This document shows, piece after piece, positions 43,938-53,098 of a DNA stretch of 64,000 nt. This DNA is from JAVBWO01 sp036677375. Lineage in GTDB: Bacteria; Bacillota; Dehalobacteriia; UBA4068; UBA4997. The stretch covers positions 372,001 through 436,000 of the forward strand of contig JAVBWO010000012.1 of the NCBI GenBank assembly GCA_036677375.1, in the 5' to 3' direction. Both the position numbers and the translations under genes were made by a program. The stretch's first letter is position 1, and each line of letters begins with the position of its first letter. The notes beneath the pieces were generated by a model that ran no database searches, was not told the origin of the DNA, and saw only the letters and a program-made list of their open reading frames with translations.

Positions 43938-45518
43938 CTATTCATTATACGTGTCCGGCAGATCATTTTCAAATAAAACATAATCGCCGGGCGCCGCGAT
44001 GGTTTGCAAATGTGTTCTGGCATCCGCCAGATCCGCCGCCACATAAGACTTCTCCTTGGGGTAAGCAGCCGCCGCCAAGCCCTCCTGCAAGGGAGCGCTG
44101 TGCTTTTTTCCCACCAGAATGATATGATCGCACACCGCCGCCGCCTTTTCAGCAAAGGCCTTGTTTTCTTCCGCCTCCTTAGCTCCCAGCTCCACCATAC
44201 CCGGGGTAATGATGATCTTCTTGCCCCCCGGCATGGCCGCGAGAACCTCAAGCGCCATGGCGGCGCCCACGGGATTAGAGTTAAAGGCGTCGTCAATGAT
44301 AGTAATGGCGCCGCCCCGCCTCAGCTCCAGACGGTGGGGCACCGGGTTCACCTTAAAGAGTCCCCGCGCGATCATCTGAGGTTCCATTCCCATTTCATGG
44401 GCCACGGCAAAAGCCGCCACCATATTATAGGCATGATGCCTTCCTAAAAGCCTGGTACGGCAAAGCTGTTCTTCCCCCGCCCCGTAGCACACGGTAAACT
44501 CCATCCCCTGAGGGCTGAAGGAAATATCTTTGCCCCAGTAGCCCACATCATCGCTTTCGATGCCGAAAGAGACCACCCGAGCCGCCGCGGTGGGGGCCAA
44601 AGCGCGGATATACGGGTTATCCAGATTCAAAACCGCCATGCCGTCTTGGGGCAATGACCGTATCAATTCGAACTTGGTATTGGCAATATTCTCAATGGTA
44701 TAAAAAGTCTCCAAATGCTGATGACCGATGGCAGTAAGGATACCGATCTTTGGATGTACCAGCCCGCAAAGCTCAGCCACATCCCCCGGTTGCCGCGCGC
44801 CCATCTCGGTAATAAAGCATTCATGGGTCGGTTTCAGCATCTGCCGGATGGTCAGCGTAACGCCCATCGGAGTATTATAGCTCTCCGGCGTGATGAGCGT
44901 GTGATATTTTTCCGACAGAACCTGACCCAACACCACCTTGGTACTGGTTTTGCCATAACTACCGGTAATACCGATCACCGTGAGCCTGGGCATTTCCGAA
45001 ATGATGCGGCGGGCGTCTTCAAAAAAGCGGTTATTGATGGACTTTTCCACCGGCCGCATGAAAAAGACTGCCTTCATCATGATGACAGGAGAGAGATAAG
45101 TCGCCAAACTCAAAATCAGTAAGACATAGATATTATTAATCAGGAATACCGCTGTCGCCGCGATCACGACCAGGCTGCAAGCCGCGGCATAAAGCCGCTT
45201 GGCTCGGGGCGTGAAGGCCAAGGCTTTTTTCTCCTGGGGCCTCCGCCAGGTTAAAAACTGGATCAGGGAGATCAGGCCGAAGCCGATGACGCCGGCTTCG
45301 GCCTGCCAATCATAAGGGAGGAAGACAGCTACAAGCAGCCAGGCCATGGGAATAAGATCCGCTTTTTTCAAATAATTCCCCAGCCGGGGCTTAAGCCAAC
45401 GCCAGAAGCGATCGTTACGGTAAGAATTCTGCTGCATCATATGCAGGTGCTGCACCAGGCGGCGCCCGTTATAAGCGGCCCAGCAAAGCAAGGCCGCCGC
45501 CAAAAACCATTGGTTCAT
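43938..45518 (-). CDS. membrane-anchored Mur ligase (MurF-like, noncanonical N-terminus)
   Basis: 526 residues. The C-terminal two-thirds is a Mur ligase: P-loop GSYGKTST (185-192), the ITEMGARQPGD segment, GHQHLETF, and the HRLELRRGG...DDAFNSNP motif of MurF-type ligases. The normal MurF N-terminal UDP-binding domain is missing; instead about 155 residues carry roughly five membrane helices (1-15, 57-70, 76-90, 110-127, 130-150). Between ddl and an alpha/beta hydrolase gene, it is probably a D-Ala-D-Ala-adding ligase acting on a lipid-linked or different acceptor. This is inference; a second canonical murF may exist elsewhere. Confidence 0.85.
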   Translation of the reverse strand: MNQWFLAAALLCWAAYNGRRLVQHLHMMQQNSYRNDRFWRWLKPRLGNYLKKADLIPMAWLLVAVFLPYDWQAEAGVIGFGLISLIQFLTWRRPQEKKALAFTPRAKRLYAAACSLVVIAATAVFLINNIYVLLILSLATYLSPVIMMKAVFFMRPVEKSINNRFFEDARRIISEMPRLTVIGITGSYGKTSTKVVLGQVLSEKYHTLITPESYNTPMGVTLTIRQMLKPTHECFITEMGARQPGDVAELCGLVHPKIGILTAIGHQHLETFYTIENIANTKFELIRSLPQDGMAVLNLDNPYIRALAPTAAARVVSFGIESDDVGYWGKDISFSPQGMEFTVCYGAGEEQLCRTRLLGRHHAYNMVAAFAVAHEMGMEPQMIARGLFKVNPVPHRLELRRGGAITIIDDAFNSNPVGAAMALEVLAAMPGGKKIIITPGMVELGAKEAEENKAFAEKAAAVCDHIILVGKKHSAPLQEGLAAAAYPKEKSYVAADLADARTHLQTIAAPGDYVLFENDLPDTYNE

Positions 45519-45519
45519 G

Positions 45520-46287
45520 CTAGTTTCTCCTCTCCGGTTCCAAGAAAGCGTCTACCACCCTCAGAAAGTAGGGCAAGCGCTCCAAATAGGCAAAATGCCC
45601 TGCCCCGGCCACCTTCACCAAACCGGCGTCCGGAATCTCCTGCGCCATGATCTCCCCTTGCCACAGGGGAGTGGCCGTATCTTCTTCCCCCCAAAACAGC
45701 AAAGTGGAGGATTTTATGGCAGGCAAAAGCGGCCGCAGGTCTTCGTTCACCACAGAAACGAAGCTCTGCCGCATGACGCCCTCGGCCGCCTGGTAATCAG
45801 CGGAACCCCGTTTTTGCCGCCATTTTTCCAGGATCGCTTCCCGCTTGCCGTCAAAGACAGGCAAACGCAAGATTTGTTTTGCCACCTTATAGGCGTAAAC
45901 CTTACGATAATAATCAAAGCCCCGTTTGGGCTTCAAGCCGGCACAGCCGGTCAGAACCATTTTCCCCGCCAGACCCATGGCCCCCAGGCGCAGCGCCAGG
46001 CGTCCGCCGAAAGAGTGGGCAATGACAATGGGGTTACAAAGCTCCTCCGCTTCCAGGAAAGCTGCTAAAAAAGCGGCATATTCCGCCGTTCCCCAGGGAA
46101 CGGGCGGCGGCTCTGAACTGCCGAAACCCGGCAGATCCACATTATAAACCGTAAAACCCTTTTGTAAATGAGCCGCCACAGGCGCAAAGGAACCGCTCTC
46201 ACCGCCCCAGCCGTGGAGCAATAAGAGCGCTGGGCCCTGCCCGGCCAGCTCATAGTGAAATGTCATTCCTTCAATGACACGATCCAT
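45520..46287 (-). CDS. alpha/beta hydrolase, partner of the Mur ligase gene
   Basis: 255 residues of the alpha/beta hydrolase fold. The nucleophile elbow is AHSFGG; the oxyanion-strand LLLHGWGG, the acid-region WGEEDTATP and the late histidine GAGHFAYLE complete the triad. There is no signal peptide. The stop is one base from the Mur ligase start, so translation is coupled. Substrate unknown; esterase or amidase action on a wall precursor is a speculation based on position. Confidence 0.85.
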   Translation of the reverse strand: MDRVIEGMTFHYELAGQGPALLLLHGWGGESGSFAPVAAHLQKGFTVYNVDLPGFGSSEPPPVPWGTAEYAAFLAAFLEAEELCNPIVIAHSFGGRLALRLGAMGLAGKMVLTGCAGLKPKRGFDYYRKVYAYKVAKQILRLPVFDGKREAILEKWRQKRGSADYQAAEGVMRQSFVSVVNEDLRPLLPAIKSSTLLFWGEEDTATPLWQGEIMAQEIPDAGLVKVAGAGHFAYLERLPYFLRVVDAFLEPERRN

Positions 46288-46488
46288 AGAAAACCCCCGT
46301 CATGATGATCTATCGTAATATGATACTTTCCGTAACGGTGCATGGAACCGTTCAGCCAAAACATTTTGTTCCATTCACCTTGTAATGGGGCAAAACCCAT
46401 ATTGCACAGGCTTTTTTATGCAACAAATCAAGATTCATTGCATCACACAACCGTTTGCCAACGCTTCCTGTATCCACTTGAACGGATC

Positions 46489-47532
46489 TTATTGATCGGA
46501 TTGGTTCGCTTCGTATAGGAGCCGGCTTACCGTCACCAGCTGATAACCGTCGGCCTGCAATTTTTCAATGATTTCCGGCAAAGCCGCCAATGTCACCTTT
46601 CTGTTTTCATGCAGCAGAATGATATCGCCGCTTTTAACGTTTTCCGTCACCTTTTTGACTACGGTGTCCGCATCCTTGGCCTGCCAGTCCTCCGGATCCA
46701 GAGACCAGAAAACAGTAAGCATGCTTTGGGCAGTGGCAGCGGCGGCAACCCGGTCGTCAATGGAGCCATAAGGAGGCCGAAACAGCATTGGATGCTGCCC
46801 AAGAGTCTCCTGAAAAATATCCGTGGTTTTTTGAAAATCCTTGGTGATAAAATCATCTTCCTTTTTTGGCAGATTATGGTGATACCAGGAGTGACTCCCG
46901 ATCTCATGACCGTCCGCCACGATAGCTTTGGCCGCTTCCGGGCTTTTTAAGACATATTGCCCCAATACAAAAAAAGTAGCCGGCACATCATATTTCGACA
47001 GAATCGCCAAATACTTTTGCGTCATAACAGAATTAGGGCCGTCGTCAAAGGTAAGAGCCACCATCTTGTCTGCCTGAGGATTCTGGCAGATCTTGCCGCT
47101 TTTGCTTTTGGAGGGATATTCCTTCTCACCGCTGGCCAAAGCCGCAACATAAGCTGTAGCGTCTGCCTGTTCTGTATCTACCGAAACCGCCGCCTCCCCG
47201 GTTCCCGGCACAAGAGCCTGGCCGGAGCCGTCGCTTCCTGCCGCCTGCTGTTGCGTTTCCGTCTTTTGGGCAGGTGTTTGACTTTCGATATTCGCCGGCT
47301 CGGCGGCGCCGTTTTCCCCGGCGGCAGATGACTTCTCCTGTTCATTATATGTGGGATTCGCTTCGGTTATTGACTTATTTTCCAACTTTGACGGCAATCC
47401 CCCACCGGATTTCTGATGATCCCAAAAGGAAGAACCGAAAAAGGCAATACAAAAGACCGCCAAAACCAGCAGAACCTTGGAAAGCAAGGTCGGTTTCCGC
47501 CTATGATATTTCTTTGGGTGATCGGTAGTCAT
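46489..47532 (-). CDS. polysaccharide deacetylase (NodB domain), membrane-anchored
   Basis: 347 residues. A basic N-terminus and one membrane helix (about 18-37) anchor it outside; a 110-residue Ser/Gln/Glu-rich linker follows; the NodB catalytic domain spans about 155-340. Motifs: TFDDGPN, HEIGSHSWYHHN (the HxxxH metal pair), RPPYGS, and the late LLHEN. It probably deacetylates peptidoglycan GlcNAc or MurNAc. The long linker suits reaching across the wall. It is 17 bases after yifB. Confidence 0.92.
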   Translation of the reverse strand: MTTDHPKKYHRRKPTLLSKVLLVLAVFCIAFFGSSFWDHQKSGGGLPSKLENKSITEANPTYNEQEKSSAAGENGAAEPANIESQTPAQKTETQQQAAGSDGSGQALVPGTGEAAVSVDTEQADATAYVAALASGEKEYPSKSKSGKICQNPQADKMVALTFDDGPNSVMTQKYLAILSKYDVPATFFVLGQYVLKSPEAAKAIVADGHEIGSHSWYHHNLPKKEDDFITKDFQKTTDIFQETLGQHPMLFRPPYGSIDDRVAAAATAQSMLTVFWSLDPEDWQAKDADTVVKKVTENVKSGDIILLHENRKVTLAALPEIIEKLQADGYQLVTVSRLLYEANQSDQ

Positions 47533-47549
47533 CGCTTTGCCCCCTTTGG

Positions 47550-49085
47550 TTAAAGCCGTTGATCCTTCCTGTCAAGCCCCCGGTATTGCACAGCTTCGCT
47601 CAAATGCTCCAAGGTGATTCTCTCGGAAGCCGCCATATCGGCAATAGTGCGGGCTACTTTCAACACCCGGTCGTGGGAGCGGGCGGATAGATTCAATAAA
47701 TGAAATGCTTTTCCTAACAATTTTTTAGCGTCCGGGGTTAAAGGGCAATATTCTTGGATCTCCTTATGGCCCATTTCACTGTTGGCATGGATAAAGGTAC
47801 CCTGAAACCGGGCCTGCTGCATGCGGCGGGCTGCCAAAACCCGCTCCTTGATGATAGCAGAGCTTTCGGCGGGACGGCTGTTACTCAATGCATCGTAGGC
47901 TACCCGCGGCACCTCCACATGAAGATCCACTCTATCCAAAAGAGGCCCCGAGAGCCGGGAAAAGTAATGCTGCAACTGGGTAGGGGTACAACGGCAGGGT
48001 TTGACAGGGTCGCCGTAATAGCCGCAGGAACAGGGGTTCATCGCTCCCACCAGTTGAAAAGAAGCGGGGAAATCCATACGCCCTCCCACCCTGGTCACCG
48101 TAATGAAACGATCCTCCAAGGGCTGACGCAGAGCTTCCAGAACATTCCGGTTAAATTCGGTCATTTCATCTAAAAATAAAACGCCGTGCTGAGCCAGGCT
48201 GACCTCTCCCGGGCCAGGAATACGGCCGCCGCCAATGATACCGGCGGTGGAAGCGCCATGATGGGGCGCCCGGAACGGGCGTTTGGTAATCAAGGGTTGT
48301 CCCGGCGGTAAAAGACCCGCGACGCTGTAGATCCTGGTCACCTCCAGGCTTTCCGCTAATGTCATATCCGGCAGGATAGAGGGCAGACGCCGCGCCAGCA
48401 TGGTCTTACCGGAGCCGGGAGAGCCGATGAGGATAATATTATGCCCTCCCGCCGCGGCAATCTCTAAGGCTCGTTTGACTCTCTCCTGTCCTTTTACATC
48501 CGCCATATCCGGCAAATCGGAGACGTCGGCTGCCAACAATTCCGTGACATTCCCATCCGCGGGGGAAAGCTCCGCATCCCCGCTTAAAGCTTCGCACAAT
48601 TCCCGCAGAGTCGTCATGCTATAGGCCCGGATGCCACTCAGGGCAGCTTCCCGGCTGTTTTCCGGCGGCAGCATGAAACGAGTGATTTCCTGCTCCTGCA
48701 AAGCGGCGGCCATGACCATGGCGCCCCGCACTGGTCTGAGTTTCCCTTCCAAAGATAACTCGCCGGAAAAAGCAGTCTCTCCCAGCTCCGCTGTTTTTAA
48801 CACCTGACCTGTGGCCAGCAGGATGCCTAAAGCAATGGGCAGATCGAAACCGGGACCCTCTTTTTTCAAATCGGCCGGCGCCAGGTTTACCGTTATACGC
48901 CTTAGAGGAAATTCATAACCGGAATTTTTGATGGCGGTACGGACTCTTTCCTTGCTTTCTTTCACAGAGGCGTCAGGCAGGCCTACGATGTCAAAGGCCG
49001 GCAGCCCCTGGCTCACGTCCACCTCTACTTGGATCAGATGCCCCTGAAGCCCCAAAATAGAACACCCGTTGACTGTTGCCAGCAT
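47550..49085 (-). CDS. YifB/ComM family Mg-chelatase-like AAA+ ATPase
   Basis: 511 residues from ATG 49085, the conserved family start (ML-ATVNGCSILGL); the open frame runs 43 codons further. The N-terminal Lon-like domain (about 20-150) is followed by the AAA+ module with Walker A GSPGSGKTML, Walker B LFLDEM, and the C-terminal Mg-chelatase domain with SARSHDR. ComM is a hexameric helicase promoting branch migration in natural transformation. A plausible partner, dprA, is 5 kb away. The ribosome site (GAAGTG) is weak. Confidence 0.94.
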   Translation of the reverse strand: MLATVNGCSILGLQGHLIQVEVDVSQGLPAFDIVGLPDASVKESKERVRTAIKNSGYEFPLRRITVNLAPADLKKEGPGFDLPIALGILLATGQVLKTAELGETAFSGELSLEGKLRPVRGAMVMAAALQEQEITRFMLPPENSREAALSGIRAYSMTTLRELCEALSGDAELSPADGNVTELLAADVSDLPDMADVKGQERVKRALEIAAAGGHNIILIGSPGSGKTMLARRLPSILPDMTLAESLEVTRIYSVAGLLPPGQPLITKRPFRAPHHGASTAGIIGGGRIPGPGEVSLAQHGVLFLDEMTEFNRNVLEALRQPLEDRFITVTRVGGRMDFPASFQLVGAMNPCSCGYYGDPVKPCRCTPTQLQHYFSRLSGPLLDRVDLHVEVPRVAYDALSNSRPAESSAIIKERVLAARRMQQARFQGTFIHANSEMGHKEIQEYCPLTPDAKKLLGKAFHLLNLSARSHDRVLKVARTIADMAASERITLEHLSEAVQYRGLDRKDQRL

Positions 49086-49136
49086 GGTTTCACTTCTTTT
49101 CTTTCGGGAATATGTCGGTAATTTTGCTTCTATTAT

Positions 49137-49165
49137 AATATATGATTTATATTTCTTCGTTACAA
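49137..49165 (-). promoter_or_regulatory. candidate promoter for yifB
   Basis: TTGTAA (49160-49165), 17-base spacer, TATATT (49137-49142); another TATAAT overlaps at 49132-49137. The AT-rich 49086-49328 gap holds no coding signal. Confidence 0.45.
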
Positions 49166-49326
49166 TTTTACCTTTCCCTGCACACAATGTAAATATCCTT
49201 CTTGTGGTAAGCATAAATTATCAGGAAAAACTGAGAATTTTTAACCAAAATATTTTTTCTTTCTTGCTGTGAAATATTTTCTTTATCCTTCCCGCCCCCT
49301 TTTTCCGGTATATAATACCAGTATAC

Positions 49327-49366
49327 AATAAAAGATAGGAAACACGGTTTTCGTGTCTCCTATCTT
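49327..49366 (-). terminator. terminator downstream of the TsaD-like gene
   Basis: AAGATAGGA and TCCTATCTT form the outer stem and ACACG/CGTGT the inner stem around AAAAC, ending in TTTTATTG on the minus strand, eight bases after the TsaD-like stop. Confidence 0.8.
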
Positions 49367-49373
49367 GATACCG

Positions 49374-50336
49374 TTATTCCGCGGACGGCTTCTTTTCGGT
49401 GAGATATTGTTCCAGACCCAGCCAAGCAACACCTGTGGCATTGTCTTTAGCATAGGACGGTGGCGTAAAAGAAAGGGCGGCGGCTTTTGCCATGCGGTGT
49501 CTGAGCCGTTCTGTAAGAAAGCGGCTCCCCGCCACGCCTCCCACCAGCAAAATATCGGTGAGACCGGTGCAAGTCATTGCTTGCCGCAAAGATTTTTCCA
49601 AAGTATTGGCAATGGCAGTCAGAACGCTTTGCGCAACGGCTCCCGGCGATGCTCCCGCGGCCACCAGTCGTTGCGCGGCACTTTCCGGCCCGGAAAAGGA
49701 AAAATCCATGCCGCGAACCCAGCTTTTCAGGGCAGGCCTTTCTCCCGCATAAGCCAAAGCCAGCTCATCCAAAGCCGCGCCGGCGGGAAAAGCCAGCTGC
49801 AAGGCAACACCCACCCGGTCGATGAATTGGCCGGCCGCCAGATCGGTAGAGCCACCCAACCGGTTAACATCAAAACCGCCCGGCTTTTTGGTTACCTCTA
49901 AAATCTCTGAGGTACCGCCGGAAAGATGCACCGCTAAAAAGCGTTCCTTTTCCGGCATGGCCGCCGTTTTAACGCCCGCCATGAGATGCCCCTCCTGATG
50001 GCTTACACAGTAAAAGGGCACATCCCAGGCAGCAGCCAAAATCCTGCCCCAATGTTCCCCCGCCCAAAAGACGGGCATGTAAGAATCCGCCTGGGGCCGG
50101 GGACGGCTGCTGGCGCACACCCCTTTGATATCCCGGCTGCCGCCGGCCTGCCCAAGAAGCTCCTGAAACAAAGGCGCCCCAGCCTGGATATGCTGAAAGA
50201 GGGCGGCCGATTGGGCTAAGCCCCGGCCACCCTCTTTTACTTTTAATAATTTTTCCGTCTTAGCTACCAGATGGCCCTTTTCGTCCACCAAAGCCCATGA
50301 GGTAGTATAACAGCTTGTATCAATTCCCAGGATCAT
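49374..50336 (-). CDS. TsaD/Kae1-family paralogue (M22 glycoprotease-like)
   Basis: 320 residues of the ASKHA-type TsaD/Kae1 family. The metal-binding HxxxH is kept at H113 and H117 (SHQEGH). The ATP-binding GIDTSCYTTS start, AVHLSGGTSE and late VGGVAGSRFL motifs are intact. True TsaD makes t6A in tRNA with TsaB/E; this shorter gene has no tsaB or tsaE beside it, so it may be a paralogue rather than the essential TsaD. It overlaps nusB by 17 bases. Only genome-wide comparison would separate the two. Confidence 0.8.
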   Translation of the reverse strand: MILGIDTSCYTTSWALVDEKGHLVAKTEKLLKVKEGGRGLAQSAALFQHIQAGAPLFQELLGQAGGSRDIKGVCASSRPRPQADSYMPVFWAGEHWGRILAAAWDVPFYCVSHQEGHLMAGVKTAAMPEKERFLAVHLSGGTSEILEVTKKPGGFDVNRLGGSTDLAAGQFIDRVGVALQLAFPAGAALDELALAYAGERPALKSWVRGMDFSFSGPESAAQRLVAAGASPGAVAQSVLTAIANTLEKSLRQAMTCTGLTDILLVGGVAGSRFLTERLRHRMAKAAALSFTPPSYAKDNATGVAWLGLEQYLTEKKPSAE

Positions 50337-50739
50337 CTTGTTTTCTCTCCTGCTTATAGATGCTGTCTAAAATCCCGTTGATAAAGGCCGGCGATTCGGC
50401 GCCGCCAAAGGCTTTTGCCAGCTCCACCCCTTCATTGATGACAATGGTTCCGGGAATCTCCGGCGTAAAACAAAGCTCGAAAGTAGCCAGCCGCAGGATG
50501 CTGCGATCCACATTGGCCAGACGGCAAATATCCCATTGCCGACTGAAGCGGCCAATTTTTTCGTCGATTTCCGAAAAACGGTTTTGCGTTCCTTCCACCA
50601 AAGCCAACGCAAATGCGGTATCCTCCTCATTGAGGCCGGAATCGGCCAAGGTGTTTTTCGCCACTTCAATATCGTTTTGCCCCACATCCATCTGAAATAG
50701 CATCTGGAGGGCGACTTCTCTAGCGATATGCCTGCTCAA
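50320..50739 (-). CDS. nusB: transcription antitermination factor NusB
   Basis: 139 residues, all-helical. The N-terminal SRHIAREVALQMLFQMD signature and the FxxPEIPGTIVINEGVELAKAFG segment are standard. NusB with S10 binds boxA in rRNA leaders. It is in a run with DUF2273, amaP and asp23 and overlaps the TsaD-like gene by 17 bases. The spoIIIA-asp23-amaP-DUF2273-nusB order is common in spore formers. Confidence 0.97.
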   Translation of the reverse strand: MSRHIAREVALQMLFQMDVGQNDIEVAKNTLADSGLNEEDTAFALALVEGTQNRFSEIDEKIGRFSRQWDICRLANVDRSILRLATFELCFTPEIPGTIVINEGVELAKAFGGAESPAFINGILDSIYKQERKQDDPGN

Positions 50740-50751
50740 AAGGGCTGCCTC

Positions 50752-50976
50752 CTACTTGTTGTTGTTTACTAGATTGCCAATGGCCTCTTTAAAATTGAAC
50801 TTCTGGTCAGCCTTCTTGCCGATCTGGTACCCTAAAACCACGCAAATGGTAATAAAGACCGCTTTCCAAAAGCCGAAGGCAACTACGGCAAGACCAAAGA
50901 GCAGTCCGAAAAAGACGCCCAGGACTTTGCCGCGGTGGTTATGCCACAATTCCAGCCATATTGCACCCCAATCCAT
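50752..50976 (-). CDS. DUF2273 small membrane protein
   Basis: 74 residues with two membrane helices (about 17-35 and 37-50). It matches the DUF2273 family found beside Asp23 and AmaP, probably helping to anchor Asp23 at the membrane. It is 12 bases upstream of nusB in the transcript and 11 bases after amaP. Confidence 0.9.
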   Translation of the reverse strand: MDWGAIWLELWHNHRGKVLGVFFGLLFGLAVVAFGFWKAVFITICVVLGYQIGKKADQKFNFKEAIGNLVNNNK

Positions 50977-50987
50977 AAAGAACCCTC

Positions 50988-51530
50988 CTAACCCACCTTA
51001 GCTTGGCTTACTTCCGTCACCAAAACCTGAATATCGGCGACTTTTAATCCTGCCAGGTTTTCCAAATAGTGACGCACCGTATTATGAAGATTGGAAATGG
51101 TTTCAGGAATGTTCACATCTTCAATGACAGGGGTCTTAATATTGACAATGATCCCGTTCTCGGAATTTCTGATATCGGTCTTTGGTTCACCCACACCCGG
51201 AACAGATAGAGCCGCTCTTTTGATGACGCTTTCGATGGCGTTGACCGACATCTGAACATTACTGCCTTCCGCAGTGGTTACCACAGCTTGTGTTCTTTGA
51301 CGATCTTTTTCGGGACGCAAGGCGCTGCCGACGATGATGACCAGGCCGACAAAGATCAGCACCACACCGCACAAAAGCATCGCCCAGCCATAGGAAGCGG
51401 GGCCGTTTAAGATCCGCGTAAATACGGATAATACCGCTTGGCGCTGCAAGCCGGCCACAATCAAGCCGACGCCGAATGCCATCACGGCCAAAGACAAAAG
51501 GAACATCAACAGACGGTCTACTATTTTCAA
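50988..51530 (-). CDS. amaP: AmaP, alkaline shock response membrane anchor
   Basis: 180 residues from TTG 51530, which has GGGAGG about nine bases upstream; the open frame extends 48 codons further without a site. Two membrane helices (about 5-27 and 46-68) precede a cytoplasmic Asp23-like domain (about 90-175). AmaP tethers Asp23 polymers to the membrane. Adjacent to asp23 and DUF2273. Confidence 0.9.
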   Translation of the reverse strand: MKIVDRLLMFLLSLAVMAFGVGLIVAGLQRQAVLSVFTRILNGPASYGWAMLLCGVVLIFVGLVIIVGSALRPEKDRQRTQAVVTTAEGSNVQMSVNAIESVIKRAALSVPGVGEPKTDIRNSENGIIVNIKTPVIEDVNIPETISNLHNTVRHYLENLAGLKVADIQVLVTEVSQAKVG

Positions 51531-51612
51531 CTGAAAGCACCTCCCCATGTTTAGGCTTGTCCTATGGGCAAGCCATAGGAACCGCGCCGATCTCCGGCGC
51601 TGGCCGCCGGAA

Positions 51613-52002
51613 TTATTCGGCGGCAGGCTGCTCTTCTTCTGCTTGGGGGAAGATAACGCCTTGTACGTTGACATTAATCGTGTTAACCGCCAGGCCCGTC
51701 ATATTCTCTACCGCTTTTTTGACGTTTTCCTGAATCTCAACGGCCACGGTGGGGATATTGGCGCCATATTCCACGACGATAGAAATGTCGATGGTGCAGG
51801 AGTTTTCCCCAACTTCAACTTTGACGCCCTTGGTTAATTGCTTGCGGCCCAATTTCTCGGCAATACCGCCGACAATCCCGCCGCTCATGCCGCCGACACC
51901 ATCCACATCACTGGCAGCCAATGCGGCAATGGTAGCAACCACATCGGAAGCGATCTTAACACTGTTAGAAGTTTCAATGGTATATTCTACTTGATTTTCC
52001 AT
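51613..52002 (-). CDS. Asp23/Gls24 family envelope stress protein
   Basis: 129 residues, typical Asp23 (DUF322) domain: VASDVVATIAALAASDVDGV opening, then GVKVEVGENSCTIDISIVVEYG and a C-terminal acidic tail. In Staphylococcus it forms a membrane-associated network linked to wall stress. GGAGGTG precedes ATG 52002. A promoter lies 33 bases upstream, so it heads an asp23-amaP-DUF2273-nusB unit. Confidence 0.95.
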   Translation of the reverse strand: MENQVEYTIETSNSVKIASDVVATIAALAASDVDGVGGMSGGIVGGIAEKLGRKQLTKGVKVEVGENSCTIDISIVVEYGANIPTVAVEIQENVKKAVENMTGLAVNTINVNVQGVIFPQAEEEQPAAE

Positions 52003-52034
52003 AAATCAAACACCTCCTCTAAATGGTTAGTCTT

Positions 52035-52063
52035 ATTATAGCAAAATCAAAGGAAAATAACAA
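52035..52063 (-). promoter_or_regulatory. asp23 promoter
   Basis: TTGTTA (52058-52063), 17-base spacer, perfect TATAAT (52035-52040). Confidence 0.55.
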
Positions 52064-52352
52064 TAAAGATACTATGATTATTTCTTGAGCGGCACTTTTG
52101 GGCTAACCATAAAATACCGGCGCCTTTCCATCATGTGTTTTTTAACAAACGGTTTTGTTTTGTTTCAGTAAAATTCCCCAGGCGGCGCCGCAGACATTGA
52201 TTTCTTCTCAAAACACGGAATGATTCCCTTTCGGCCAATCATCAAACCAGCAATACATTTTACCAAGCTTTCTCATATCATAAGAAGCGGCACCTTGCCA
52301 ACGCTGCCGTAAGACGCCGGGAAATTGCACTTCTTGACCATATGCGCATAAG
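52064..52352. other. non-coding stretch between asp23 promoter and spoIIIAH terminator
   Basis: No frame with a ribosome site and no strong repeat is seen. Part of a 457-base gap (52003-52459) that separates the sporulation operon from the envelope-stress unit. Confidence 0.4.
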
Positions 52353-52392
52353 ATAACAACCGGCCTCTTTCCCATTTTAAGAATAGGCCGGC
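52353..52392 (-). terminator. terminator after spoIIIAH
   Basis: CCGGCCT and AGGCCGG form a seven-base-pair stem (52360-52391), followed by TTGTTATCTT on the minus strand. It probably closes the spoIIIA operon. Confidence 0.6.
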
Positions 52393-52459
52393 TGTCTTTA
52401 GCCTCAATGCGCCCGTGATGCGAATCGCAGGATCTCAGCCAAACACTGATTGGTTTGAC

Positions 52460-53092
52460 TTATACTTTCTCCAGCATGATCACCACATTTTCAAAAGGCA
52501 CTTGAGTATAGCTGGTCACCAAACGCGCCACTTGCTCAGCGTCGCCTTCGGGCAGGACGGCTTCCGCAACCCCCAGCACCACTGTGGCTTTGTTGTCCTG
52601 GAGAAAGACTACTGCTTCACCACCGTACTTGGCGGACAAAATGTTTTCTAAAAGAAGCTCCGCTTCCATGATAGAAGTGATGGCGACGATCTTCTTCTGA
52701 GCGGTATCCCGCATGACACTGCTGCTTTTTTCGTTATTCACGATGCCTTCCAGCATTTCCAGCTGCTGTCCCCGAACTTTGGAACGTTCCAGGCGATAGG
52801 AGTCAAAAAATTCATCCGCATTTGCCGCGTCTTCTTTGGAGATCTCCACCTGAGGATTGTTGGAAATAACATCCACATTGGCTTCTGCCGCCGCCTGCGC
52901 CAGTTCCCCCGCCGCCATTTCCGTATTCTCTCCGTTTACCGGCGTGCTGTCTTCCATCAGGCGGGGCACACCAAAGCTGAACACAAAGACCAGCACCAAT
53001 ACCGCCAGGAACAGCAAGGCTTTTTCTTGTTTTTTATCTTGAAATTGCCATTTTTTTACCGTTTTGGAGATCGTTTTTTTTCCGTCCGGCAT
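52460..53092 (-). CDS. spoIIIAH: stage III sporulation protein SpoIIIAH
   Basis: 210 residues. A basic cytosolic start, one membrane helix (about 25-43), then a linker and a C-terminal ring-building domain (about 90-205) with the conserved FFDSYRLERSKVRGQQLE segment. It forms the mother-cell half of the SpoIIQ-SpoIIIAH channel to the forespore. It starts six bases after spoIIIAG. Confidence 0.95.
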   Translation of the reverse strand: MPDGKKTISKTVKKWQFQDKKQEKALLFLAVLVLVFVFSFGVPRLMEDSTPVNGENTEMAAGELAQAAAEANVDVISNNPQVEISKEDAANADEFFDSYRLERSKVRGQQLEMLEGIVNNEKSSSVMRDTAQKKIVAITSIMEAELLLENILSAKYGGEAVVFLQDNKATVVLGVAEAVLPEGDAEQVARLVTSYTQVPFENVVIMLEKV

Positions 53093-53098
53093 CTCTGT

